This document shows positions 42,545-53,445 of a stretch of DNA of 64,000 nt, one piece after another. Position numbers and translations under genes: made by a program. The number at the start of each line of letters is the position of its first letter. Positions within the stretch are counted from its first letter, which is position 1. The stretch is from Dama dama (taxonomy: Eukaryota > Chordata > Mammalia > Artiodactyla > Cervidae), in the NCBI RefSeq assembly GCF_033118175.1, contig NC_083692.1:87586501-87650500 (forward strand), written 5' to 3'. The notes under the pieces are model-generated. The model saw nothing but the letters and a program-made list of their open reading frames with translations. It was not told where the DNA came from and searched no databases.

Positions 42545-43195
42545 AAAAAAACATGAGATGTGGTAGAAACAATATGATGGTTTCTCAAAAATTTGAAAAT
42601 AGGATTGCCACACAACCCAGCAATTTCACTTCTGGTTATATTAATATCTAAAAGAACTGAAGGCAGGGCCTCAAACAGATATTTGCACACCCACGTTCAT
42701 AGCACATTGCTCACAACAGCCAAATGGTGGAAATAACCCAACCCCTTGGCGGAAATAATCCATCCCTTGATGGACGAATGGATAGACAAGATGAGGTATA
42801 TTCATACAATGGAATAGTACTCAGCCTCAAAAAGGGAGGAAATTCTGACACAAACTATAACATAAATGCACCTTGGAGACATTGTGACTGTAAGTCAGTC
42901 ACACAAAAACATTGTATGATTCCACTTATATGGTGTCCCTAGAACAGTCAAAATCATGGAGACATAAAGTAGAATGGTGGTCACCAGGGGCGGGGAAGAA
43001 GGGGGAATGGGGAGTTAGTATTTAATCGTTACTGAAGGTCACTCTGGGAAGATGAGTAAAGTTCTGAAGATAAGTGGTGATAATGGTTGCACACAATGTG
43101 AATGTACTTAAAATTACTGACTATACACTCAAAAATGGTTAAAGGAGTAACTTTTATGTCGTATGCATCTTACTCAATTAAAAATTTTTTTTTCA
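42545..43195 (+). mobile_element. Old L1 LINE 3' end
   Basis: 'aggattgccacacaacccag', 'aacagccaaatggtggaaat', 'gatggacgaatggatagac', 'tgattccacttatatggtg', 'ggtggtcaccaggggcgggg', ending in an A/T-rich tail. Frames are broken throughout. It carries a short duplication ('ggaaataacccaacccc' / 'ggaaataatccatccc'). Confidence 0.93.
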
Positions 43196-44454
43196 AATGT
43201 ATGAAGTAGGAAGACGTCTTCCCCCAAACCCTCAGCATGTCACAGAATTCAGGGACTGAACTATTTTGAGGAGCTTGAGGAAGAAGTGAGGACAGCTCTT
43301 CCCGATCACTCAGGATTGCCCAACCTCTTGTGAAGCACTTCTGTGTTCGATACAGGCTTGTTGAATTAAATTAAGTTAAATTAAATTAAATGGTAAAGTG
43401 AGGAAGATCCTTAAGAGTAACAGGATTAACTGAGGTCTAAGGCACACACCAGGAACGCCTCCAATCGCATTAAGTTGGTCCACTTTCCTTTCCTTCTAAT
43501 TCTCTCCCTCTTGCCTTCTGTCTTGCCTGGACAACCCCCTCCACCTATCTGCAACACACACAAATACGCCTATTATGTGTCCTTCCATTAGTCTTTTCTG
43601 TTTCCCCTCCACAAGTGATTTCTCACCACCTGGAATTGTTCATAACTACTGTGACTTTACAAACACTAAAACAAGTTGGCACGCTTGCTTGTAAATGGAA
43701 TCTTTTATCCTTTGCATTTATCCTTACCAACGCTTACCCAGAACTCTGGTCCTAACCCAAAACACTGGTCTTGTGATTCCAATAGCAGCCACCAGGTGGC
43801 ACGTTTTGGAAAAACCCAACCTCTTATCAATAAGGCAAATACAGCCTCTGGCGGCTGTGGTGAGATGTGCAAGCAAGGTGGCTAGGTGGCGATCAACCAG
43901 AACCTGAGGAGGCACATCTGTACTTAAAAGCCAGCTCCCTTCCGTGACAGCAAAGGGAACTGCTCCTGAAGACGCGCCCACAGCTGGTTGCCATCACGTT
44001 CCCTCTGGTGCCGTTCGCTCCCAGGAGAACCAGGTCTCCTTGTGTGTAACCTGTACACAAGAGTTCCAGCAGTCTTGGGTGGGCGGGATTCCGAGTTGAG
44101 ATCAACTGTTCCAGCTCATTCTGTTTCTACTATCTTTTCCCAGATTCGGTTTTTAAATCCTGCTCCAATGGAAAATCTCTTGTGGTTTTGTTCTTTGGAA
44201 GTTTCCCCTTGATGTATCTTCCTTTGCTAGTATCTTCCATGCCTTTACTTCCTCCTGCTGCCCGTAGGGGAAGCTGTGTTTCCAGCTGCAGTGGAATCCT
44301 GTCATCCCTGATCTGCAAAACTGTTACTTCCCTTTGTAGAACTTCCTTTTACAACTGATAGTATTCCCCTAGTTTACAAGCAGTTAGGAAAAAAAAAAAA
44401 AAGAATTGGCGACCACTAGGAATTAGTGGACATTCACTAGGAAAAGCCCTGCCA
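43196..44454. other. Unique sequence
   Basis: A short (TTAAA)n run at 43363-43391 and an A-run at 44390-44402. No gene is recognised. Confidence 0.4.
43787..43801 (+). promoter_or_regulatory. CTCF-like core motif
   Basis: 'gcagCCACCAGGTGGCAcg' contains a good CTCF core (CCACCAGGTGGCA). Predicted only; it is also an E-box-like palindrome. Confidence 0.45.
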
Positions 44455-44890
44455 AGCTCACCTGATTTCCCTTCTGATGGGATGCTTTACAAATAACGCA
44501 TTTTGATTTCTGCAAAACATTTTGTAAGTCTCTCTTGTTAGCCTTTGAACAAAATGGAAAGAGGGAGCAAGATGAAGATTTAGATATGCAGATTCACAGC
44601 TGGTTAATCAACCCCACACAAAGAATATGGAGCAACTGATTGGAAGGAGGTCTCTAGTGAAATCTTTATCTCTGTTCTATTCTGCATTTTACTGCCTTGA
44701 ATTAAGACTCTTCAAAGCAGACTTTACACATTTCCAAGGCATTGCAGAAGTGGTGACAAATATAGTTTGGCAAAAATATCTAATAGGCTATGAAAAATAG
44801 ACTGGATGCATTATGGTGACATTTAACAGACAAAAATGTAAAGTTTTCCATTTAAGTTTAACCTGTCAGTTGGATAAGCGTAAGATGGGA
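44455..44890. promoter_or_regulatory. Conserved non-coding element candidate
   Basis: Repeat-free, A/T-rich: 'tacaaataacgcattttg', 'agcctttgaacaaaatgg' (TCF/LEF- and SOX-like), 'gctggttaatcaacc', 'aatatctaataggc'. No frame of note. Confidence 0.4.
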
Positions 44891-44910
44891 AATACTTGGT
44901 TTGACAACGG

Positions 44911-45165
44911 GAGCTTCCCTAGCGGCTCAGTAGGTAAAGAATCTGCCCGCAATGCGGGAGACCTGGGTTCAATCTCTGGGTTGGGAAGATGCCCTGGAGG
45001 AGGGCATGGCAACCCATTCCAGTATTCTTGCCTGGAGAACCCCCATGGAAGAAGGAAATGGCAACCCACTCCAGTATTCCTGCCTGAAGAAGCCCATGGA
45101 CAGAGGAGCCTGGAGGGCTACGGTCTACGGGGTCGCAAAGAGTCAAACACAACTGAGCACATAAC
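44911..45165 (+). mobile_element. Bov-tA SINE with 52-base internal duplication
   Basis: Forward copy whose body segment 'tggcaacccattccagtattc' (from 45007) recurs 52 bases on (from 45059). Head 'gagcttccctagcggctcag', end 'gggtcgcaaagagtcaaac'. Confidence 0.95.
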
Positions 45166-46129
45166 ATAATAACTAACAATATCCTCTACTGCCTCCTTCT
45201 TAAGGTCATTGTGAGGATTTTAAAAAATGCAAAAGTAAAAAACCTGGCATATAATAAAGGCTCCCCCCAAACTGTGCAGAAAGAATGAATTTTCTCTGAA
45301 CACCTGTCATGCACCCACTGGTTTCCATGGATAACGAACACCCCTCTGTCCATAAATTCTGTTCTTTCTTCACAGGCAGAGCCTCCCCTCCTCTTTGAGA
45401 AAACCTCCCCAACCACACCAAGCCATCATTGTCCTGGCTTCTTCTGGTTCCCCAAATCGCTGTCCCATACCCTGTTCCCTGACTCCCCTAGGAACTGGGG
45501 GCACCCGCAGGGATGGCCATCTGGTCTCCCACCCTGACTGACACCCTGGTGCGGAGCTGGACTGGGCAGAGTGGGGTCAGGAACAGGATCCTGACTAGGG
45601 ACTCGGGAGACCAGGACTCTAGCCCTGGCTGCTAGAGAAGTGGGCAATTCCAGGCTCCTCTCCAGGGCTCATGGGAGGTTCTCCAGACTGTCCTTCACAC
45701 ATGGGGATTCTCTGTAATACTTTGACTCCATGGTGTTCTCAGTGACTAGAGGTAAAGACGGATCCTTGACAGAAGAGGGCGTCTATGTGGGTGCCATTTT
45801 ACCTTCCAAGGAAGACTCAGGTACTTGGAGAGAGTGACATGCTGCCCCCTTCCACCATATTTGTCCATGGGTTTTCTTAACTAGTGAAGAGATTCAGCTC
45901 TTTACACCCTTTCAGGATGCACTGGTGGTCCATGTCAGAAGGCCTTCCTCTGACACTCCTTGAATCTCCTGCTGGTTTTCTCAGAAGCACCGAGGCATTA
46001 AGTCTCTAACCTCTGGGGACCTTGGGAAGCTCCTTCCCCTCTCATTTTCTTCACCCGTAAAATGAAAGGAGGTGCTCCAAGGCTCCAAGCAAAAACAATG
46101 TCAGAACTACTCTTTCAGAGAGGGCCTAA
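45166..46129. other. Mostly unique sequence
   Basis: Weak L2-like 'ctttgagaaaacctccccaac' at 45395 and a weak reverse MIR at 46000-46075 ('ccttgggaagctccttccc'). Neither is firm. Confidence 0.35.
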
Positions 46130-46420
46130 CCCCAGTAATTGAGGCAGAGATATCAAAACAGGAGCTGGGGGTTAGTAAACAAAGCTTATTAAATGAAACC
46201 CTCAAACAATTATTCTTCCAATCTCAATCAAGAGACCCAAATAATCTGGTGTCTCAATTTGCTCTAGCAATTTCCTTGAATTTCTGTCGTTGATTAGTTC
46301 AGGCAGCCAGTTAATGGGGTCTGGCACACCAAACCCATTCATTTTGTTTTCTTTGAGGCAGGCTCCATCTTGGAAATCTGAACCAGGAGGTAATGGCTTT
46401 TGATGTACTGTCAACAGGAA
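46130..46420. other. Repeat-poor A/T-rich stretch
   Basis: 'aaacaaagcttattaaatg', 'aaacaattattcttccaatc' and 'gtcgttgattagttc' with no known repeat. A weak conserved-element candidate. Confidence 0.3.
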
Positions 46421-46744
46421 AGCCAGTCCTCATACAATGTCATCACTGCCTGGGGCCCCACAAGGACAATGACGTGGAGAGTGAGGATGAAGAAGGATGC
46501 TCGAGAGGGTACCCAGCCACCACTGGGTATGGATGGGGTGGGTGTCCCATGAGGCAGGTCTGGCGGCTGCAGAGTCCAGAGGCAAGATGGTTGGGATCCA
46601 GGGTGTCCAGGGGTTGATAACAGGAATTCACACTGGGTTCTAAGAGGCTGAGCCCAAGAAGAAGCGGAAATCCTAATTCCAGAGACCAAGTTGACTTGCT
46701 TTCACAGAGAGCTGGTAAAAGGTCACAACCTGACTGGCTCAGAG
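46421..46744. other. Unique sequence
   Basis: Nothing recognised. Confidence 0.4.
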
Positions 46745-46765
46745 CAGGTCCATTCACTCAACAAG
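46745..46765 (-). mobile_element. L2 LINE, left sliver
   Basis: 'gtccattcactcaacaagg' is the start of the reverse L2 terminus that resumes at 48394. Confidence 0.5.
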
Positions 46766-46911
46766 GTTTTTAAAATACTTACTTATTTACTTTATTTATC
46801 TGGCTGCACCGGGTCTTAGTTGCTGCGCATGGGATCTAGTTCCCCGACCAGAGGTCGAACCCCAGGCCCTCTGCATTGGGAGTGTGGCGTCTTAGCCGCT
46901 GGATCACCAAG
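46766..46911 (-). mobile_element. CHR-1-type SINE, main part
   Basis: Reverse copy: T-rich tail, 'ggctgcaccgggtcttagttg', 'gttccccgaccagaggtcg', 'gtcttagccgctggatcacc'. Its head is cut off by the BovB and resumes at 48374. Confidence 0.88.
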
Positions 46912-48373
46912 TTCAGTTCAGTTCAGTCGCTCAGTCATGTCTGACTCTTTGCGACCTCATGAATTGCAGCACACCAGGCCTCCTGTCCACCACCAACTCC
47001 GGGAGTTTACGCAAACACATGTCCATTGAGTCAGTGATGCCATCCAGCCATCTCATCCCCTGTCGTCCCCTTCTCCTCCTGCCCCCAATCCCTCCCAGCA
47101 TCAGGGTCTTTTCCAGTGAGTCAACTCTTCGCATGAGGTGGCCAAAGTACTGGAGTTTCAGCTTCAGCATCAGTCCTTCCAATGAACACCCTGGACTTAT
47201 CTCCTTTAGGATGGACTGGTTGGATCTCCTTGCAGTCCAAGGGACTCCCAAGAGTCTTCTCCAACACCACAGTTCAAAAGCATCAATTTTTCGGTGCTCA
47301 GCTTTCTTCACAGTTCAACTCTCACATCCATACATGACCACTGGAAAAAACCATAGCCTTGACCAGACGGACCTTTGTTGGCCAAGTAATGTCTCTGCTT
47401 TTTAACATGCTATCTAGGTCGGTCATAACTTTCCTTCCAAGGAGTAAGCATATTTTAATTTCATGGCTGCAGTCACCATCTGCAGTGATTTTGGAGCCCC
47501 AAAAAATAAAGTCTGACACTGTTTCCACTGTCTCCCCATCTATTTCCCATGAGGTGATGGGACCAGATGCCAAGATCTTAGTTTTCTGAATGTTGAGCTT
47601 TAAGCCAACTTTTTCACTCTCCTCTTTCACTTTCATCAAGAGGCTTTTAGTTCCTCTTCACTTTCTGCCATAAGGGTGGCGTCATCTGCATATCTGAGGT
47701 TATTGATATTTCTCCCAGCAATCTTGATTCCAGCTTGTGCTTTTCTGGCCCAGCATTTCTCATGATGTACTCTGCATATAAGTTAAATAAGCAGGGTGAC
47801 AATATACAGCCTTGATGTACTGCTTTTCCTATTTGGAACCAGTCTGTTGTTCCATGTCCAGTTCTAACTGTTGCTTCCTAATCTGCATACAGGTTTCTCA
47901 AGAGGCAGGTCAGGTGGTCTGGTAGTCCCATCTCTTCCAGAATTTTCCACAGTTTATTGTGATCCACACAGTTGAAGGCTTTGGTGTAGTCAATCAAGCA
48001 GAAATAGATGTTTTTCTGGAACTTGCTTTTTCGATGATCCAGTGGATATTGGCAATTTGATCTCTGGTTCCTCTGCCTTTTCTAAAACCAGCTTGAACAT
48101 CTGGAAGTTCACAGTTCACGTATTGCTGAAGCCTGGCTTGGGGAATTTTGAGCATTACTTTACTAGTGTGTGAGATGAGTGCAATTGTGCGGTAGTTTGA
48201 GCATTCTTTGGCATTGCCTTTCTTAGGGACTGGAATGAAAACTGACCTTTTCCAGTCCTGTGGCCACTGTTGAGTTTTCCAAATTTGCTGGCATATTGAG
48301 TGCAGCACTTTCACAGCATCATCTTTCAGGATTTGAAATAGCTCAACTGGAATTCCATCACCTCCACTAGCTT
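46912..48373 (-). mobile_element. BovB LINE, longest copy, 5'-truncated
   Basis: About 1.46 kb. On the minus strand it encodes RT fingers and palm (NYRTIALISHTSKVML, QAGFRKGRGTRDQIANI), the active-site YADD at 47681-47692, and the thumb/linker, in pieces 48314-47994, 47639-47322 and 47311-46931. At least two frameshifts and stops break it, and the endonuclease is absent. Perfect 12-base TSD tggatcaccaag at 46900-46911 and 48374-48385, taken from the CHR SINE. Confidence 0.97.
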
Positions 48374-48393
48374 TGGATCACCAAGGAAGCCCC
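48374..48393 (-). mobile_element. CHR-1-type SINE, head part
   Basis: 'tggatcaccaaggaagcccc' finishes the SINE begun at 46766. Confidence 0.8.
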
Positions 48394-48700
48394 CATTCAA
48401 CAATACTGACTGAGGACCTACTATGTACTAATCACTGTTCTAGGCATTGGGGATAGTGCCATGACACAAGGCAGAAGAACCTGGCCTGCACAGAACTAAT
48501 TCCAATGGGGGAGGCAAAAACAAATAATTACATAATATAACGTCAGGTAATGATTGATAAGGGCCATAAAAAAAATAGTGCAGGACAAAGGAAAAGAGAG
48601 TGATGGGAGATTGGGTGGTCAGGGGAGGCTTCTCTGAGGAGGAGACAGGAAGCAAGGACCTAAATGAAGCAGGGAGTGAGCCATGTGAATATCAAATGAA
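48394..48700 (-). mobile_element. L2 LINE 3' region, right part
   Basis: 'gaggacctactatgtactaatc', 'ctgttctaggcattggggat', 'gtcaggggaggcttctctgag', 'agcagggagtgagccatg'. Reverse orientation. Confidence 0.78.
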
Positions 48701-48760
48701 TTTCACCCAAAGCTTCCCTTGTCACTGTGGGTGATGGAGCTGCATTCAGGAGTAAGCATC

Positions 48761-49078
48761 GGGTTTCCCTGGTGGCTCAGTGGTAAAGAATCTGCCTGCC
48801 AATGCAGAGGACGTGAGTTCAATCCCTGGTCTGGGAAGATCCCACATGCCATGGAGCAACTAAGCCTGTGAATCACAACTATTCAGGCTGTGCTCCAGAG
48901 CCTGGGGAACTGCAACTACTGAGGCCTGCAGGCCCTGGAGCCCACCCTCTGCAAAAAACAGAAGTCACCGCAATGAGAAGTCCATGTATCACAACTAAAG
49001 TAGCCCCGCTCATTGCAATTAGAGAAAATCCCGGGCGGCAACAAAGACCCAGCACAGACAAAAAAAAAAAAAAAGAAA
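48761..49078 (+). mobile_element. Long CHR-type SINE with Bov-tA-like head
   Basis: The head 'tttccctggtggctcagtgg' plus 'aaagaatctgcctgcc' is close to Bov-tA, while the body ('gcaactaagcctgtg', 'ccgcaatgagaag', 'caacaaagacccagcac') is CHR-2. TSD gagtaagcatc / gagtgagcatc (48750-48760, 49079-49089). Confidence 0.92.
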
Positions 49079-49089
49079 GAGTGAGCATC

Positions 49090-49550
49090 AGGAAGTCTAG
49101 CTAATCCTAGCTTGGGCGGAGAGCATTAATTTCAACTCACCAGAAAAGAGATGTAGTAGGCAGCCCAGGACTGGAGCGGAGGGTTAAAGTAGCCGAGGGA
49201 CCCAGACTCCTCTTGTCTTCCTGCTTTTCATCGTTAGCATGTGGCTCTTGTCCTCAAGGTCATGCAACAGCTCTTCACCTCCAGACACAGAAAGCCAGTT
49301 CAAGACATGAAAGGGGAAGGGAAACGGGCAAAAAAGGCCAAAGGGCCATCAGCTGGGCCTGTCCCCATTAGCCCCACCCAATGACTTCTGTGTCTTAATG
49401 GTCAGAACTGGGTCACGTGGCCACCTCTGCGCTAGTCGCTGGGGGAGGGAAGGGGTTGTGTGTGGGGACTGGGTCAGCCAGTCAACACCATCCACCCTGG
49501 GTCATGTTATCAGGGCCTCCCATTGTGGAGAATGGCTTCACAATGGCTTT
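49090..49550. other. Unique sequence
   Basis: Nothing recognised. Confidence 0.4.
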
Positions 49551-49564
49551 CACCCTGGATCATC

Positions 49565-49758
49565 CTTTTTTTTTTTTTTTTTTTAATGTGGACCATTTTC
49601 AAAGTCTTTATTCACTTTGTTACCATATTGCTTCTGTTTTACGTTTTCACTTTTTGGCCATGAGGCATGTGGTATCTTAGCTCCCTGCCCAGGAATCAAA
49701 CCCACACCCCCCTGCATGGGAAGGCAAAGTCCTAACCACTGGACTGCCAGGGAAGTCC
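49565..49758 (-). mobile_element. CHR-1-type SINE with long tail
   Basis: Poly-T, then 'gtctttattcactttgttacc', 'gccatgaggcatgtggtatc', 'aaccactggactgccaggg'. TSD caccctggatcatc / caccctgggtcatc (49551-49564, 49759-49772), one mismatch. Confidence 0.93.
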
Positions 49759-49794
49759 CACCCTGGGTCATCTTAAAGGCTCTCCTCTCCTCTG

Positions 49795-49890
49795 ATGAGT
49801 AGCAAAGCCCTGGAGGGAATCAGGAAACTGAGTTCCAGCTCTGCCACGAAGCAGCTGGGCAACCTCAGGCCAGTTGCTTCTGGCCTCTGG
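49795..49890 (-). mobile_element. MIR SINE fragment (tentative)
   Basis: 'gaaactgagttccagctctg', 'gctgggcaacctcaggcc' and 'agttgcttctggcctctg' fit reverse MIR. Confidence 0.45.
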
Positions 49891-50234
49891 GTCTTACTGG
49901 AGCCATCATGAGGCTGCTCTTAGCTTTAATGGTCGAGGGTGCCAAGTGATACCCCCTGTCTCAGCCACCTATAAAGTCTGCCACTTAGAGGTCCTAAGAA
50001 CCCAGCTGGGACCTGGAATGGCACACAGAATGGCTATTTTACCAAATAAAACACAAACTCTGAGGAACAACCCAGCTGGCAGGGCTGGGACTAAGGTCAG
50101 AAGACTGAGGCCCTAGCCTCTGGGAATACAACTTAAGGAGGCATCGAAAACCACAATAAACACGATATATAATATTTTAAGGCAATATTTTAAAAAATCA
50201 AAATCAATGCAAAAAAAAAGTCCATTAATGAACA
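49891..50234. other. Unique sequence
   Basis: Nothing recognised. Confidence 0.4.
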
Positions 50235-50247
50235 AAATCCCAAACTT

Positions 50248-50380
50248 TCGTTTGTTTGTTTTTGCTGTCCCGTGTGGCATGCGGGATCTTAGTTCCCCAG
50301 CCAGGGATCGAACACACGCCCCCCCAACCCTGCAGTGGAAACATGGAATCTTAACCACTGACCCGCCAGGGAAGTCCCCC
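50248..50380 (-). mobile_element. CHR-1-type SINE
   Basis: Reverse copy: 'gtttgtttgtttttgctgtc', 'tggcatgcgggatcttagtt', 'ccagggatcgaacacacgcc', 'cgccagggaagtcccc'. TSD aaatcccaaactt / aaatctcaaactt (50235-50247, 50381-50393). Confidence 0.93.
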
Positions 50381-50459
50381 AAATCTCAAACTTTTAAAGA
50401 AAGACAACAGTATTACTGATTGTCTCCTTGGCTCCAGACTCTGAAATGGCTCAGGATGG

Positions 50460-51150
50460 CATGGCATTGATATTCACCCCATCTTTATTTAAACTGTGTA
50501 ATTTGGCTTATCTTTTTTTTTTGCATTCTTTTTGATTATTTAAAAAATATACTGCATTAAAATGTTATTTCATGACTGAGTATTTGGACACCCATTTAAA
50601 TTTTCTACCCAATACAAAGGCCTCACCCCGCCCTACCCTAGTCCCAGCCCTGCCCCTGGAGGCCTTAAGCAAGACTTGCTGGACAACAGCCAACCTGTCC
50701 AGCCAGGCATTTACCACGTCTGGGGACTTAGGGTCATATAGCACACATGTGTAATTTTTAGCCTTTGCCATGAGGTGTTTGGATTAAAGGCCCTGGTATT
50801 TCTTTAATAAGAAAAACCGGCTGTAGCCATTAAAAATTTAGTCCCACAAATTAGTAGCTCCTCTCTGAGGTGCTGTATTTATTTAATCATAGCAAATTTG
50901 GGCCAAATCCTCTCCTGGGGCTTCCAACACCTGCCTCCATACCCCTAAGGAGTTTGTCTCTAGGACCACGCTATTCGCGCAAAATCCCCCTGCCTTTTAG
51001 CTCCCCTGGCCCGCTGGCGCACAGGGAGATAAAACACCTTAGCCTCATTACTCAGATGGCTAATTGCAAACTGATTTAATTAAAGTATACAGATATTTCC
51101 CCAAGTTAGTTACATTTCATATCACTCCATTAGGAGTAATTGGCTGGAAT
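50460..51150. promoter_or_regulatory. Conserved non-coding element candidate
   Basis: Repeat-free, best part 50755-51140: 'gtttggattaaaggccc' (OTX/PITX-like GGATTA), 'gtatttatttaatcatag', 'cgctattcgcgcaaaatcc' (E2F-like), 'gctggcgcacaggg', 'aactgatttaattaaag', 'ttaggagtaattggc'. CpGs are kept in A/T-rich surroundings. Function inferred. Confidence 0.5.
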
Positions 51151-51269
51151 GAGGAGCTGCAGAGATGGAGGCTGGCCAGGTGGGTGGGAACCAGAACCCC
51201 CTTGGTTAGTGGGAGTCTTGCTGCTGCGTCATTTCAATCACACACACTGGATTGCTCACAGCCAGGGTC

Positions 51270-51485
51270 AGGAACCTGAGATTCAAGCCCACTCCAACAC
51301 TTAGGAATTCTGGGACCTGGAGCAGTCACCTCACTTAGCTGAGCTCAGGGTCTTCCTCTGTAAAATGGGAATAACAGAAATGCCCACCTCAATGATTGGT
51401 AGCAGACTTAATGGAACCAGCCTGGAAAGCCTTTAGCATAGTACCTTGCACATAGTTAATGCTCGATAAATAATTATAACCTTAG
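51270..51485 (-). mobile_element. MIR SINE
   Basis: Long reverse copy: 'gagattcaagcccactccaac', 'gggacctggagcagtcacctc', 'cctctgtaaaatgggaataac', 'gcacatagttaatgctcgat'. Confidence 0.87.
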
Positions 51486-51714
51486 TATTCATGAACCGGT
51501 GTGGCTACAGAGTGAAGCAGTAGAGACAGTGGAAGAAGCATCTGTTGCCAAGTCAGAAACTTTGGTGTCTGGTTTCAGGCATGCACCTAGCTTTCTGTGC
51601 AATATTATGCAACTTGCTTCCATGCCTGGGCCTTCATTTACTCTGATGGCAAATAGGGGAAGGAGGCAAAGACTGAGGTTTACCACCTTAAATCCATTCT
51701 CCCCTTCTTCCTGG
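51486..51714. other. Unique sequence
   Basis: Nothing recognised. Confidence 0.4.
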
Positions 51715-52110
51715 CTAGCACAGCCCTGACTGGAGCAGCAAAGTACTATATCCACCTTTTCCAACCTCCCTTATAGCTAGAGCAAGTCCGTGACAAATTC
51801 TGGTTAATGAGATGAAAGCCAAAGTTGTTGCTCTCTTCTTGGATGGCGGTCTTCCTCTCCCAAGATATATCCTTTAAAAGGGACTTGACTCAGCTGGCAA
51901 GTACCCTTTCCACCCCTCTCCTCCTCACCTAGAATGTGCTCTGGATGGCTGGAACTCCAGCAGCCGTCCTGCAACCATGAAGTGACCTTAAGAGTAGAAG
52001 CCACTTGCAGAGCAGAAAGATAGAAGATGCCATTGTGGAGTTGCTGCCCCAGCCCTCACCACCCTGGTGTGTTTTTTTCTCATAGCACATGAGAAAAAAA
52101 AAAATAAGCC
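51715..52110 (+). mobile_element. Ancient LTR-like interspersed repeat (family not assigned)
   Basis: 'acctcccttatagctagagc', 'ttctggttaatgagatgaaag', 'aactccagcagccgtcctgc', 'aaccatgaagtgaccttaag' and 'agagcagaaagatagaagatg' follow a common old mammalian LTR-like order. Confidence 0.5.
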
Positions 52111-52539
52111 TTATCTTTTGTTTTGCTTTTACTTTTGCTAACTCTTAGCTTTGAGGGATCATGGTTACTTGCTGCCAAATTCTATTCCTCACCTAATACA
52201 GGGTTTCTTTCTCTCTCAGAATATTAAAAGCTTGATCTCTGAGCAGGTGAGAACTGCCTGCTCACCCCCTTTCTGCACCAAGAGGGGCCTCTCAGACTGA
52301 AACAATCACTCCAGCCCCAGTCTGCTGGAGACCCTGTTCAGGATCTCCACTACAGAGCCAAGAACCCTTTATTTCTAGCCTGTAAGTCTCAAAATCTGAG
52401 GAGATAAGTAATAACCCCTTTTCACAGATAGGCAGGCCCCAGTCTACACTGTTCTCAGGTCCCTGTACATCAGTCCATTTGCTGATTGCCCGTGGCAGGA
52501 CGAGGTAGACTGGGGAGGAGGTTTATTTATGACAGCTCT
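52111..52539. other. Unique sequence
   Basis: Nothing recognised. Confidence 0.4.
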
Positions 52540-52618
52540 AGTGCAGTGGAAAATGCAAGGATTTGCTGCTGAAATATCTGGTTTGAATCCCTGTTCTTGA
52601 CCCTCACTTGTTTGACTG
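52540..52618 (-). mobile_element. MIR SINE, left part
   Basis: 'ggtttgaatccctgttcttg' and 'accctcacttgtttgactg' are reverse MIR; it resumes at 52968, so the LTR between landed inside it. Confidence 0.6.
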
Positions 52619-52967
52619 TTTCAGACTGAATCTTTGGGTCTCCCCAAAATTCATATGTTGAAGCCTAATGGTCAATGTTTTGTATTAGGAGGTGGGGCCT
52701 TAGTGAGGTGTTTAGGTCCTGAGGGCAGAGTTCTCATAAATGAGATGAGTGGCCTTAGGGAAGAGGCCTCCAGCCCCTGCTTCCCTGTGAGGTTACAGTG
52801 AAAAGACAGCCTCCTGTGAGGAAGTGGGCTCTTATCAAACGCCTCATCTGCTAGCACCTTGATTTTGAACTTTCCATCCTCCAGAACTGTGAGATACGAA
52901 TTTATGTTGTTTACAAGCCACTCAGTCTATGGCATTTTGTTATGGCAGCCCAAATGGACCTTTGGAA
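52619..52967 (+). mobile_element. Solitary ERVL-MaLR (MLT1-like) LTR
   Basis: Full order: 'cagactgaatctttgggtctcc', 'aaaattcatatgttgaagcc', 'ttaggaggtggggccttagt', 'ttctcataaatgagatgag', 'tccagaactgtgagatacg', 'ggcattttgttatggcagcc'. No coding part. Confidence 0.85.
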
Positions 52968-53095
52968 AGTCTCTAAGTCTCTCTGGACCTTGGTTTTTTT
53001 AATCTATAAAGTGAATATAATAATAATACTGTATCCATTCTATAGGGGGTGAGGGGAGGAAATGAGATGGATGTGAAATGCACTGTGAGTCAAAA
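52968..53095 (-). mobile_element. MIR SINE, right part
   Basis: 'aagtctctctggaccttggt', 'tctataaagtgaatataata', 'gaggaaatgagatggatg'. Confidence 0.65.
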
Positions 53096-53445
53096 GCGCA
53101 GTATAGCAAATCCCCTACACACGAATGAGTTCCATTCCCAGCGTGCGTTCGTAAGTCCAATTTGTTCATAAATCCAAAAGGTTAGCCTAGATACCCAACA
53201 CAAATGGCTATATAGTATACTGTAACAGATTTATAATACTTTGCACACAAATAATACATAGAAAACACAAAAAATAAAGGAAACACTTTTAATCTTATAG
53301 TACAGTACCCTAAAAAGTATAGTAGCACAGTAATAACAGCTGATGCTTCTTAGCAATACCAGCTATATCACTGCTGCTTTTATTCTTGTTTCTGGACATT
53401 CTGGGCTTGAAAAATAGATGCTGTACTCTGTACAGTGCATGTACG
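53096..53445. other. Unique sequence
   Basis: Nothing recognised. Confidence 0.4.

Noticed and set aside
46959..47405. 148-codon plus-strand frame
   Set aside because: Antisense of the BovB at 46912-48373.
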